A DNA stretch of 11,151 bases from an uncultured Alphaproteobacteria bacterium (lineage in GTDB: Bacteria > Pseudomonadota > Alphaproteobacteria > Sphingomonadales > Sphingomonadaceae), in NCBI GenBank assembly GCA_903939555.1, contig CAJAHV010000243.1:1-11151 (forward strand), read 5' to 3'. The position numbers and the translations under genes were made by a program. Below the pieces are notes generated by a model. The model saw nothing but the letters and a program-made list of their open reading frames with translations, was not told where the DNA came from and did not search any database. Shown here one piece after another: positions 1-6,731 of the stretch. Position 1 is the stretch's first letter. The number at the start of each line of letters is the position of its first letter.

Positions 1-185
1 AGCCCATCTGATTTTCGGCCAAAATATCAATGGGTGTTGTCGGGGGTGAAGCTAGCCGAAAGGGGTCTGGGGCCCACGGCCCCAGCCGCCGGAGGCCCTG
101 CCTGACCTTGACACCCGCCGGGCGCCGGCTTGCGCCAGGCGCGCGCCCGCCCTATGTCCCGGCTTGTAAACACAAGGACATCACA
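1..185. other. Upstream region of prfB, no confident gene
   Basis: This stretch precedes the prfB start and is very GC-rich. Plus-strand frame 1 is open from the window edge to a TGA at 103-105 (about 34 codons), so it could be the last codons of an upstream gene, but the translation resembles no family I know. The segment holds a perfect 8-bp hairpin at 67-85. A TTGACA at 108-113 looks like a -35 box but has no acceptable -10 box about 17 bp downstream. The prfB promoter therefore cannot be placed from sequence alone. Confidence 0.4.
67..85. terminator. Hairpin upstream of prfB, possible terminator
   Basis: CTGGGGCC at 67-74 and GGCCCCAG at 78-85 form a perfect 8-bp stem with a 3-base loop. 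No T-run follows on either strand, so it is not a canonical intrinsic terminator. It may end an upstream transcript or be a folded element in the prfB leader. Seen directly: the inverted repeat. Inferred: any role. Confidence 0.35.
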
Positions 186-1314
186 ATGCGGGCCGAAGCC
201 CAATCCTATGCCACTTCAATTCAGCAGGCGCTCGACCTGCTGAGGAGGTTTCTTTGACTGGGATCGCGCCCTCCGCCGTCTCGACGAACTGAATAACCGG
301 GTCGAGGACCCCAAGCTTTGGGATAATCCCAAGGCTGCGCAGGTCGTGATGACCGAACGCCGTCGCCTCGATGAGGCGATTGCAGCGACGCGCGCCATTG
401 AAAGCGAATTGTCCGACACCTCCGAGCTCATCGAAATGGCCGAGGCTGAAGGTGACGAGGAGATGGCGAGCGAAGGCGTCGCCGTGCTCAAGGCGCTGGC
501 CAAGCGCGCCGAGACCGACAAGGTCGCCGCGCTGCTCGCCGGGGAAGCCGACAACAACGACACCTATATCGAAGTCAATTCCGGCGCTGGCGGTACCGAA
601 AGCCAGGATTGGGCGCAGATGCTCCAGCGCATGTACCAGCGCTGGGCCGAGCAGCGCGGCTACAAGGTCGAGCTGATCGATTACAACAGCGGCGAAACCG
701 CCGGTATCAAGAACGCCACAATGCTGATCAAGGGCCCGCAGGCCTATGGCTGGGCCAAGACCGAAAGTGGCGTGCACCGTCTGGTGCGCATCAGCCCCTA
801 TGACAGCGCGGCGCGGCGCCACACCAGCTTTGCCAGCGTTTGGGTCTATCCGCAGATCGACGACGATATCGATATCGACATCAAGGAATCCGACCTGAAG
901 ATCGATACCTATCGCGCTTCCGGTGCGGGCGGCCAGCACGTCAACACCACCGATTCGGCGGTGCGCATCACCCATATGCCCACCGGCGTGATCGTTGCCT
1001 GCCAGAACGAACGGTCGCAGCACAAGAACCGCGCGACGGCGATGAAGATGCTCAAGGCCCGGCTGTATGAGCGTGAACTCGCCATCCGCGAGGCTGCCGC
1101 CGCCGATGTCGAGGCAACGAAATCCGATATTGGCTGGGGCCACCAGATCCGGTCCTACGTTCTCCAGCCCTATCAGCTGGTCAAGGACCTGCGCACCGGC
1201 ATGACTTCGACCGCGCCCGCCGATGTGCTCGACGGCGATCTTGATCCGTTCATGGCAGCAGCGCTCAGCCAGCGGGTGACCGGCGACAAGGTCGATGTCG
1301 AGGATGCTGACTGA
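186..1314 (+). CDS. prfB: Peptide chain release factor 2 (RF2), +1 programmed frameshift
   Basis: RF2 recognises UAA and UGA stop codons in the ribosomal A site and triggers release of the finished protein. The first 23 codons (186-254) end at an in-frame TGA (255-257). A +1 shift at CTT-TGA-C resumes at GAC (256-258), and the frame then stays open to a TGA at 1312-1314, giving a 375-residue product (E. coli RF2 has 365). The catalytic GGQ is at residues 248-250 within SGAGGQHVN. The stop-recognition tripeptide, SPF in E. coli, is SPY here (203-205). The ATG at 186 is chosen because an AAGGA (174-178) lies 7 bases upstream and the N-terminus has normal RF2 length. Expression should be autoregulated: low RF2 slows termination at the internal TGA and favours the shift. 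An automatic annotation lacking the shift would start at 346 and lose about 53 residues. Confidence 0.97.
243..258 (+). promoter_or_regulatory. RF2 autoregulatory +1 frameshift signal
   Basis: AGGAGG (243-248), a perfect Shine-Dalgarno-like stimulator, is followed by three T's and then CTT TGA C (252-258). This is the E. coli prfB arrangement (AGGGGG, 3 bases, CTTTGAC) with a stronger anti-SD match. The P-site tRNA-Leu slips from CTT to TTT while the ribosome pauses at UGA. The downstream frame is clearly RF2, so the shift is needed for function. Confidence 0.96.
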
Positions 1315-1398
1315 TCAACGCGCCAACCGAATTCAGGTGCAGTCGCCTTGCCGAATATATTGAGACTGGTTGTCAGGATGCGACCGTAAAGCGCTGAA

Positions 1399-1515
1399 TT
1401 ACAGCAGGGGCGCTGGTTTCGCAACCGATGGCAGCGTCATGCGGCCCCGCAAGGTTACCGGCAGCAGGGCAAGCAGTGCGACAAGCGCGTGCCCAAACCC
1501 GGCCAGTCGCTTCAA
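1399..1515 (-). CDS. Possible 38-residue hydrophobic small protein coupled to metC
   Basis: On the minus strand a TTG (1515-1513) overlaps the metC stop as T-TGA and opens a 38-codon frame ending in TAA (1401-1399). The predicted peptide starts MKRLAGFGHALVALLALLP, a basic start followed by a hydrophobic stretch that could be one membrane helix (about residues 4-22), then a short tail ending PAPLL. A GAGG lies 8 bases before the TTG, inside the last metC codons, so translation could restart after metC. Against it: a TTG start, a very short frame, no recognised family, and the chance that it is random GC-rich sequence. Treat as a candidate only. Confidence 0.25.
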   Translation of the reverse strand: MKRLAGFGHALVALLALLPVTLRGRMTLPSVAKPAPLL

Positions 1516-2726
1516 AAAAGCGCCTCGTAACGCGCCAGCCCGGCGGCGAGATCGGCGATCAGGTCGGCCGGGTCTTCCAGCCCGATCGACAGGCGGACGA
1601 TAGGCCCGCTGAAATCGAGGCTGGTGACACTGCGGCAGCCGTCCATTTTTACCGGTAGCGCCAGCGATTCAAAGCCGCCCCATGAAAAACCGATGCCGAA
1701 ATGATCGAGATCGTCGAGCAGCATGCCCAGTTGCTGGCGGGTGCCGCGTTTGAGCACGAAGCCGAACAGTCCCGATGACCCGGTGAAATCGCGCTGCCAC
1801 AGGGCATGACCGGGGTGGGCGGGCAGCGCCGGGTGGAGCACGCGGTCGACCGCGTCATGGCCTTCCAGCCAGCGCGCGATGGCCAGCGCGCTCGCCTCCT
1901 GCCGGTCGAGCCGCACCTGCAGCGTGCGCAGGCCACGCAGCGCCAGCGCCGCATCATCGGGCGACACGATATGGCCGAGCCGGTAGGTCGCGGCCTTGAG
2001 GCGCGACAGCAGCGCCGGGGTGGCGGTGGCGCTGCCCATCATCAGGTCGCTGTGGCCGCCGACATATTTGGTCAGCGCCTGGATGGAAATATCGCAGCCC
2101 AGCGCCAGCGGTTGCAGGCGCAGCGGCGTCGCCCAGGTATTGTCGATCAGCGTTACCACGCCGCGCGCCCGCGCCACCGCAGTAATCTCCGGGATATCCT
2201 GTATTTCAAAGGTCAGCGAGCCGGGCGATTCGAGCAGGATGGCGCTGGTTTCGGGGCGGATGAGCGCGGCGATGCCGGCGCCCAACTGCGGATCGAAATA
2301 GCGGGTGGTGACGCCCATGCGGCGCAGGATATCGTTGGCGAACAAGCGCGTCGGTTCATAGGCGCTGTCGGTTATCAGCACCTCGTCACCGGTTTTCACC
2401 ACGGCGAGCAGCGCGGTGGTGATCGCAGCAACGCCCGACGGGAACAGCTTGGTGCCACCGGCACCGGGTTCGAGCGCGGTCAGCGCGTCTTCGAGCGCCC
2501 ATTGCGTCGGGCTGCCGCGCCGGCCGTAATAAAGCCCGCCATCTGGGGCGGCGTTGCCGGCTTCAAGATCGGCGCAACTGTCGAACAGCATCGTCGACGC
2601 GCGCCATACCGGCGGATTGACGACGCCATCGGCAAACCCCGGCCCGCGTCCGGCATGGACCAGCCGGGTGCCGGTGGCCTGACCCGAAAGATCGGCCGGC
2701 GGCGCGCGGCGAAGACGTTTGGTCAC
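1512..2726 (-). CDS. metC: Cystathionine beta-lyase (Cys/Met metabolism PLP enzyme)
   Basis: PLP enzyme of the cytoplasm that cleaves cystathionine to homocysteine, pyruvate and ammonia in methionine synthesis. With the GTG start at 2726 the product is 404 residues, normal for the family. Visible landmarks: a YYGRRGSPTQ segment near residue 66 (phosphate-binding Tyr and Arg), LIDNTWATP near 193-201 with the Asp that pairs with the PLP nitrogen, and the PLP-binding lysine in LTKYVGGHSDLMMG (K220). An in-frame ATG at 2789 would add 21 residues, but those codons overlap the end of sseA; the GTG, 20 bp after the sseA stop with a purine-rich GGCGGAGCA just before it, fits better. The LYYGRRGSPTQWALE stretch favours beta-lyase over gamma-lyase or gamma-synthase, though family membership is surer than substrate. 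Probably co-transcribed with sseA. Confidence 0.9.
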   Translation of the reverse strand: MTKRLRRAPPADLSGQATGTRLVHAGRGPGFADGVVNPPVWRASTMLFDSCADLEAGNAAPDGGLYYGRRGSPTQWALEDALTALEPGAGGTKLFPSGVAAITTALLAVVKTGDEVLITDSAYEPTRLFANDILRRMGVTTRYFDPQLGAGIAALIRPETSAILLESPGSLTFEIQDIPEITAVARARGVVTLIDNTWATPLRLQPLALGCDISIQALTKYVGGHSDLMMGSATATPALLSRLKAATYRLGHIVSPDDAALALRGLRTLQVRLDRQEASALAIARWLEGHDAVDRVLHPALPAHPGHALWQRDFTGSSGLFGFVLKRGTRQQLGMLLDDLDHFGIGFSWGGFESLALPVKMDGCRSVTSLDFSGPIVRLSIGLEDPADLIADLAAGLARYEALF

Positions 2727-2746
2727 TGCTCCGCCCCGTTGCCCGG

Positions 2747-3586
2747 TCAGATGCCGGTGACCACCGGGTTGGTGGCGCTGGCGCCCCATTCGCTCCAGCT
2801 GCCATCATAGATCGCCATCTTGGGGTGGCCGATCAACGTGGCGGCAAAGGCCAGCACGGCCGAGGTAACGCCGGAGCCGCAGGTGGCGACAACGGGTTTC
2901 GAGAAATCCACACCGCTGGCATCGAAAGCCGCCTTGATGGCCTCGGGGTTCTTGTAGGTGCCATCTTCGTTGAACAACTGGTCATAGGGCAGGTTCTTCG
3001 ACCCCGGGATATGGCCGCTGCGCAAGCCGGCGCGCGGTTCCGGATCGGTGCCGGCAAAACGCCCGGCGGAGCGGGCATCGACGACCTGTTCGGTCTTGGC
3101 ACGCAAATTTTCAGTCATCTGCTTGCTGTCGCGCACCAGGCTCTTGTCGGCCCAGACGGTGAAGTGGCGGTGGCGCACGATCGGCTTGCCGCTTTCGGTG
3201 GCGCGGCCTTCCGCGACCCATTTGGCGAAGCCGCCATCGAGGATCGCGACTTCATGGGCGCCGAACAGCGTCAGCATCCACCAGACGCGGGCGGCGGAAC
3301 GCAGCGGCGAATTGTCATAGACGATGATGCGGCTGCCATCTCCCAGGCCGAGCGCCTGCATGCGGCTGGCGAATTTTTCCGGCGGTGGCAGCATGTGCGG
3401 CAGCGGCGAGGTCGTGTCCGACACTTCATCGATGTCGAAGAACACGGCGCCCGGGATATGGGCCGATTCGAATTCGGCGCGAGCGTCACGGCCGTGTTGG
3501 GCCAGGAACAGCGTCGCATCGATGACACGAATGTCGGTCTTGCCCAGTTCGGCGGCGAGCCATTCGGTGGTCACAAGCGGGTTCAT
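2747..3586 (-). CDS. sseA: 3-mercaptopyruvate sulfurtransferase
   Basis: Two-domain rhodanese-fold enzyme that moves sulfur from 3-mercaptopyruvate to an acceptor such as thiol or cyanide. The product is 279 residues. The N-terminal rhodanese domain (about 1-130) is catalytically inactive in this family; the C-terminal domain (about 160-279) carries the catalytic loop CGSGVT at Cys236-Thr241. That loop marks mercaptopyruvate sulfurtransferases, whereas thiosulfate-specific rhodaneses have CRKGVT. GHIPGSKNLP (191-200) and DGSWSEWG (261-268) are further family motifs. The ATG at 3586 is chosen because GGGAG lies about 8 bases upstream and the protein then begins MNPLVTTEWLA; the in-frame start at 3643 would add 19 residues unlike the family. 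First gene of a probable sseA-metC operon, divergent from queF. Confidence 0.93.
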   Translation of the reverse strand: MNPLVTTEWLAAELGKTDIRVIDATLFLAQHGRDARAEFESAHIPGAVFFDIDEVSDTTSPLPHMLPPPEKFASRMQALGLGDGSRIIVYDNSPLRSAARVWWMLTLFGAHEVAILDGGFAKWVAEGRATESGKPIVRHRHFTVWADKSLVRDSKQMTENLRAKTEQVVDARSAGRFAGTDPEPRAGLRSGHIPGSKNLPYDQLFNEDGTYKNPEAIKAAFDASGVDFSKPVVATCGSGVTSAVLAFAATLIGHPKMAIYDGSWSEWGASATNPVVTGI

Positions 3587-3677
3587 TGTTCGCTCCCATA
3601 TCTTCGTTGCGCGTGACATAAAGGGCGCAAGTCGGCATGTCATCCTGCGAGTGACGAGAAAAGCGACAGAATTTCAC
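3587..3677. promoter_or_regulatory. Divergent sseA/queF promoter region with two inverted repeats
   Basis: The 91 bp between the divergent sseA and queF starts must hold both promoters. Two interlocking inverted repeats are visible: TTGCGC (3607-3612) with GCGCAA (3625-3630), and TGACAT (3614-3619) with ATGTCA (3637-3642). Either could be a dimeric regulator site, and the first could overlap a core promoter. Six-base arms are short enough to arise by chance, so the regulatory role is inference. I see no preQ1 riboswitch-like pseudoknot ahead of queF. Confidence 0.35.
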
Positions 3678-4127
3678 ATGACTGACACATTGCACCTCGG
3701 CCAGACCTCGCAATTGCCGGCTTCACCGGCGACGGCGGTGCTGGATTATCCGGCTAATCCCCGGCCGGGGACCGATTATCTCATCCGTTTTGCGGTGCCC
3801 GAGTTCACATCCCTGTGCCCGGTGACCGGTCAGCCCGATTTTGCCCATCTCGTCATCGATTATGTCCCGGACGCGCGGATCGTCGAATCAAAGGCGCTCA
3901 AGCTGTTCCTTGGCAGTTTTCGCAACCATGCCGGGTTTCACGAGGATGTCACCGTGGGAATCGGCGTGCGCCTGTTCGACGAAATGACGCCTAAATGGCT
4001 GCGTATCGGCGGTTACTGGTATCCGCGCGGTGGCATCCCGATCGATGTTTTCTGGCAATCGGGGCCGCCGCCGGCCGGGCTTTGGCTGCCTGAGCAGGGT
4101 GTGCCGGGCTATCGCGGTAGAGGGTAA
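3678..4127 (+). CDS. queF: NADPH-dependent 7-cyano-7-deazaguanine (preQ0) reductase
   Basis: QueF reduces the nitrile of preQ0 to the aminomethyl group of preQ1 with two NADPH, the last step before tRNA-guanine transglycosylase inserts preQ1 in the queuosine pathway. The 149-residue length matches the short single-domain (B. subtilis-like) form. The nucleophilic Cys47 sits in PEFTSLCPVTGQPDF, with Asp54 as general acid. The substrate-specifying Glu70 lies in the QueF motif ESKALKLFLGSFRNH (70-84), and FHED (87-90) holds the second substrate-binding Glu. The start at 3678 gives the usual N-terminus; the same frame is open upstream to 3324 but that part lies opposite sseA. The stop is 4 bp before the next gene, implying a two-gene transcript. 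Confidence 0.96.
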   Translation: MTDTLHLGQTSQLPASPATAVLDYPANPRPGTDYLIRFAVPEFTSLCPVTGQPDFAHLVIDYVPDARIVESKALKLFLGSFRNHAGFHEDVTVGIGVRLFDEMTPKWLRIGGYWYPRGGIPIDVFWQSGPPPAGLWLPEQGVPGYRGRG

Positions 4128-4131
4128 AAGC

Positions 4132-5910
4132 ATGAAATTGCATATTTTTCGGTTGCTTTCCGGCGCGTTTGTGGGCGCGTGTGTCGGTGCGGTGGCACTG
4201 CCGGCGCTGGCGCAGGGCGCGCCGGCCCCGGCACTCGCCGGCACGATCACGGCCACAGGCGATGCGCGGCTGAAGGCGGTCTATGATGCCGAATGGCAAT
4301 GGCGGCTGCGGGAATTCGCGCAGATTACCGATGGCCTGCGCAGCAAGGATGACGACCATTTCGCCAGCGTCACCCCGGCCGATTGGGCGCGGCGGTCGGC
4401 GAATTGGCAGAGTGTGCTGAACGCAATCGCGGCGATCCCCGATGCCGAATTGTCGGGCGAAGGCCGCTTGAACAAGGCGGTGCTGACCGAATCGCTGCGC
4501 GCGCAGGTGACGAACATCCGCTGGCGCACCTATGAGGCGCCGCTCAACAGCGACACCTTCTTCTGGGGCGAGGTGAAGCCCTATTCGGCGCTCGACAATG
4601 AAGCCGATTACCGGCGCTATCTTGGCCGGCTCGGCGATGTGCCGCGATGGTTTGATGAAAATATCGCCAACATGCGCGCCGGGTTGCAGCGCGGCTACAC
4701 CGTGCCGCGCGCCACGCTGAAGGGTCGCGACACGACGATCGTGCCATTCACCGCTCGGGGCGTCGCCAACCCGCTCTACGATGCCTTCAAGGTCATGCCC
4801 GATTCGATTCCGGCGGCCGAACAGGCGGCATTGCGCGCCGAAGCCGTGCGGGTGATCGATTCGGCGGCGGCGCCGGCCTATGCCCGGCTGCTCGCCTTCA
4901 TGCAGCAGGATTATGTTCCGGGCAGCCGCACGACGATTGCCGCGCATGATCTGCCCGATGGCGCCGCCTTTTACCGGGACCAGATCCGCGAATATACCAC
5001 GCTCGAGCTGACCCCTGAGGCGATCCATGCGCTCGGACTCAAGGAAGTGGCGCGGATCGATGCCGATATGCAGGCAACGATCGCGCAGACGGGGTTCAAG
5101 GGGACATTCCCGGAATTCCTCGCCTTTTTGCGCAGTGACCCGCAATTCTATGCACGCAGCCCGAAGGAATTGCTCGGCGCCGCCGCCTATGCCGCCAAGC
5201 GGATGGACGGCAAGCTCAAGGATGTCTTCACCACGCTGCCGCGCTTCCGCTTCACGATTCTGCCGGTGCCAGATGCGATTGCGCCTATCTATACCTCGGG
5301 GCGCGGCGGGCTGACGGCGTGCCTGTTCAATACCTATGACCTGAAATCGCGGCCGCTCTACAATCTGACCGCGCTGGTGCTGCACGAATGCGTGCCGGGC
5401 CACAGCCACCAGGGCGCCATGGCGCTCGAGGCGCCCGACCGCCCGGCGTTCCGTCGCGAAACCTATTTCTCGGGCTATGGCGAGGGCTGGGGCCTGTATA
5501 CCGAATGGCTCGGCACCAAATTGGGCATGTACGAGACACCCTATGAGGAGTTCGGCCGCGAAACCTTCGAGATGTGGCGCGCAGTGCGGCTGGTCATCGA
5601 TACCGGGATGCATGCGAAGGGCTGGAGCCGACAACAGGCGATCGACTATCTCGCCGGGCATACCGCGCTGGCGCAGCTCGATGTCGAAAATGAAGTCGAC
5701 CGCTATATCAGCTGGCCGGGGCAGGCGCTGGCCTACAAGCTCGGCGAATTGAAAATCCGCGAGTTGCGCGCGGCGGCCGAGGCCGAACTGGGGCCGCGCT
5801 TCGACCAGCGGCCCTTTCATGACAAATTGCTGTCGCTCGGGTCAGTGCCGCTGCCGGCGCTCGACAGCGAAATGCGCGCCTGGATCGCGGCGGAGAAGGC
5901 GAAGGGTTGA
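4132..5910 (+). CDS. Exported DUF885 family protein, probable zinc metallopeptidase
   Basis: The 592-residue product begins with a signal peptide: MKLH, a hydrophobic core (about 7-23), then PALA-Q with likely cleavage after Ala27, so the protein should be periplasmic or surface-exposed. It matches DUF885, whose members carry a gluzincin-like active site. Here this is HECVPGHSHQ at 418-427 (His418, Glu419, His424 candidates), followed by GYGEGWGLYTEW at 448-459 with a candidate third ligand Glu451. Peptidase activity is inferred from these motifs; the substrate is unknown. The ATG at 4132 is preceded by AGAGGG inside the final queF codons, consistent with translational coupling. The link to queuosine synthesis is positional only. 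The frame extends upstream to 4030 but that part overlaps queF and would hide the signal peptide. A 609-codon antisense frame on the minus strand is a GC-rich shadow. Confidence 0.88.
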   Translation: MKLHIFRLLSGAFVGACVGAVALPALAQGAPAPALAGTITATGDARLKAVYDAEWQWRLREFAQITDGLRSKDDDHFASVTPADWARRSANWQSVLNAIAAIPDAELSGEGRLNKAVLTESLRAQVTNIRWRTYEAPLNSDTFFWGEVKPYSALDNEADYRRYLGRLGDVPRWFDENIANMRAGLQRGYTVPRATLKGRDTTIVPFTARGVANPLYDAFKVMPDSIPAAEQAALRAEAVRVIDSAAAPAYARLLAFMQQDYVPGSRTTIAAHDLPDGAAFYRDQIREYTTLELTPEAIHALGLKEVARIDADMQATIAQTGFKGTFPEFLAFLRSDPQFYARSPKELLGAAAYAAKRMDGKLKDVFTTLPRFRFTILPVPDAIAPIYTSGRGGLTACLFNTYDLKSRPLYNLTALVLHECVPGHSHQGAMALEAPDRPAFRRETYFSGYGEGWGLYTEWLGTKLGMYETPYEEFGRETFEMWRAVRLVIDTGMHAKGWSRQQAIDYLAGHTALAQLDVENEVDRYISWPGQALAYKLGELKIRELRAAAEAELGPRFDQRPFHDKLLSLGSVPLPALDSEMRAWIAAEKAKG

Positions 5911-5917
5911 CCCTTGT

Positions 5918-5941
5918 ACCTCCCCCCCGGCGGGGGGAGGT
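5918..5941. terminator. Perfect hairpin between convergent genes, likely bidirectional terminator
   Basis: ACCTCCCCCC (5918-5927) and GGGGGGAGGT (5932-5941) form a perfect 10-bp stem around CGGC. It sits exactly between the DUF885 stop (5908-5910) and the queE stop (5944-5946), so both transcripts run into it. C-run/G-run hairpins of this style recur between genes in many alphaproteobacterial genomes. There is no T-run, so termination is inferred from position and stem strength. Confidence 0.6.
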
Positions 5942-5943
5942 GA

Positions 5944-6576
5944 TCAGGGAATCCCGGTGACCTTGTGGGTTTGCAGGCTCAGCCGCCAGCGCGGGTGTTC
6001 GAGGCAATAGGCGATGGCAGCCATGGTGTTGGCTGCGCGGTCGGGGCCGTCCATCGGTTGCAGGAAGAAATGTTCGAACGCGAGCGCTTCGAAGCGATCC
6101 GGCATCGCCAGCGGCTGCGGGAAGACCAGTTTCAGCTCATTACCGGCTGTCAGCGCCAGCGGCGCTGCTGCCTTGGGGCTGACGCATATCCAATCGAGCC
6201 CGGCGGGTGCGGCCTGTGTGCCGTTGGTTTCCACGGCGATGCTGAAGCCGCGGGCGTGCAGCGCGGCGATCAACGGCGCATCGAGTTGCAACAAGGGTTC
6301 GCCGCCGGTGCAGACGATCAGACGATGGTCGGGCGGCGTTCCCCAACAGGCAGCGGCAGCATCGGCGAGTGCATCGGCGCTGGCGAACTTGCCGCCGCCG
6401 TCGCCATCGGTGCCGATGAAATCCGTATCGCAGAACGTGCAGACGGCGCTGGCGCGATCCTGTTCGCGGCCGCTCCACAGGTTGCAGCCGGCAAAGCGCA
6501 GGAACACGGCGCGGCGGCCGGTCTGTGCGCCTTCACCCTGAAGGGTGAGGAACAATTCTTTTACGGCGTAGGTCAT
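5944..6576 (-). CDS. queE: 7-carboxy-7-deazaguanine synthase (radical SAM)
   Basis: QueE contracts 6-carboxy-tetrahydropterin to 7-carboxy-7-deazaguanine, a committed step toward preQ0, the substrate lineage of QueF. The product is 210 residues. The 4Fe-4S cysteines are spaced CX14CX2C (Cys31, Cys46, Cys49) rather than the canonical CX3CX2C, the form known from Burkholderia-type QueE. TLQGEG (11-16) is the QueE N-terminal substrate loop, CTGGEP (89-94) the SAM-binding GGEP motif, and QTHKVTGIP the typical C-terminus. The ATG at 6576 gives the usual MTYAVKELFLTLQGEG start, although no strong ribosome site is seen. The gene lies alone: an IS630 element begins 63 bp upstream of its start, where queD or queC often sits in relatives. 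Confidence 0.95.
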   Translation of the reverse strand: MTYAVKELFLTLQGEGAQTGRRAVFLRFAGCNLWSGREQDRASAVCTFCDTDFIGTDGDGGGKFASADALADAAAACWGTPPDHRLIVCTGGEPLLQLDAPLIAALHARGFSIAVETNGTQAAPAGLDWICVSPKAAAPLALTAGNELKLVFPQPLAMPDRFEALAFEHFFLQPMDGPDRAANTMAAIAYCLEHPRWRLSLQTHKVTGIP

Positions 6577-6639
6577 CGCGATGCGATAGCGGGTAAAGCG
6601 GCCAAGCGAAACTCCTAGCGAAAGGGCCTGCGGCGGTTA
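6577..6639 (-). promoter_or_regulatory. Residual upstream region of queE, cut by an insertion sequence
   Basis: Only 63 bp of native sequence remain between the queE start and the IS630 edge. No convincing -35/-10 pair is visible on the minus strand here. Either a weak promoter lies in this stretch, or the IS separates queE from its original promoter or upstream operon gene and queE depends on read-through from the IS. The pre-insertion site would join 6639 to 7694. Confidence 0.3.
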
Positions 6640-6660
6640 GAGCGTTTTCCGACCTGTCTG
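6640..6660. repeat. Left terminal inverted repeat of IS630 element
   Basis: Begins GAGCGTTTTCCGACC and pairs with 7671-7691 at 17 of 21 positions; preceded by the duplicated target TA. Confidence 0.85.
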
Positions 6661-6731
6661 AATCGAAAGGGGATTCCCAGCGGCCGTGATTTCTGATTCA
6701 GGATCCGTGCTGGTGAAGGAGGCCGGCATGG

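Noticed and set aside
108..113. TTGACA as a prfB -35 box
   Set aside because: No -10-like hexamer at 16-18 bp spacing; the following DNA is almost pure G and C.
181..1143. 320-codon minus-strand frame opposite prfB
   Set aside because: Antisense shadow of a certain RF2 gene; no recognisable motifs.
1806..3616. Plus-strand frames of 334 and 263 codons opposite metC and sseA
   Set aside because: Their translations are low-complexity Arg/Gly/Gln-rich sequence while the minus strand encodes full enzymes with active-site motifs.
3587..3677. preQ1 riboswitch ahead of queF
   Set aside because: No C-rich loop with an A-rich tail able to form the preQ1-I pseudoknot is visible, and this sequence is a divergent promoter region.
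3991..5820. 609-codon minus-strand frame opposite the DUF885 gene
   Set aside because: It is a high-GC antisense shadow: the plus strand has a signal peptide, HECVPGH motif and coupled start, while the minus frame shows no domain and is Arg/Gly/Ala-rich.
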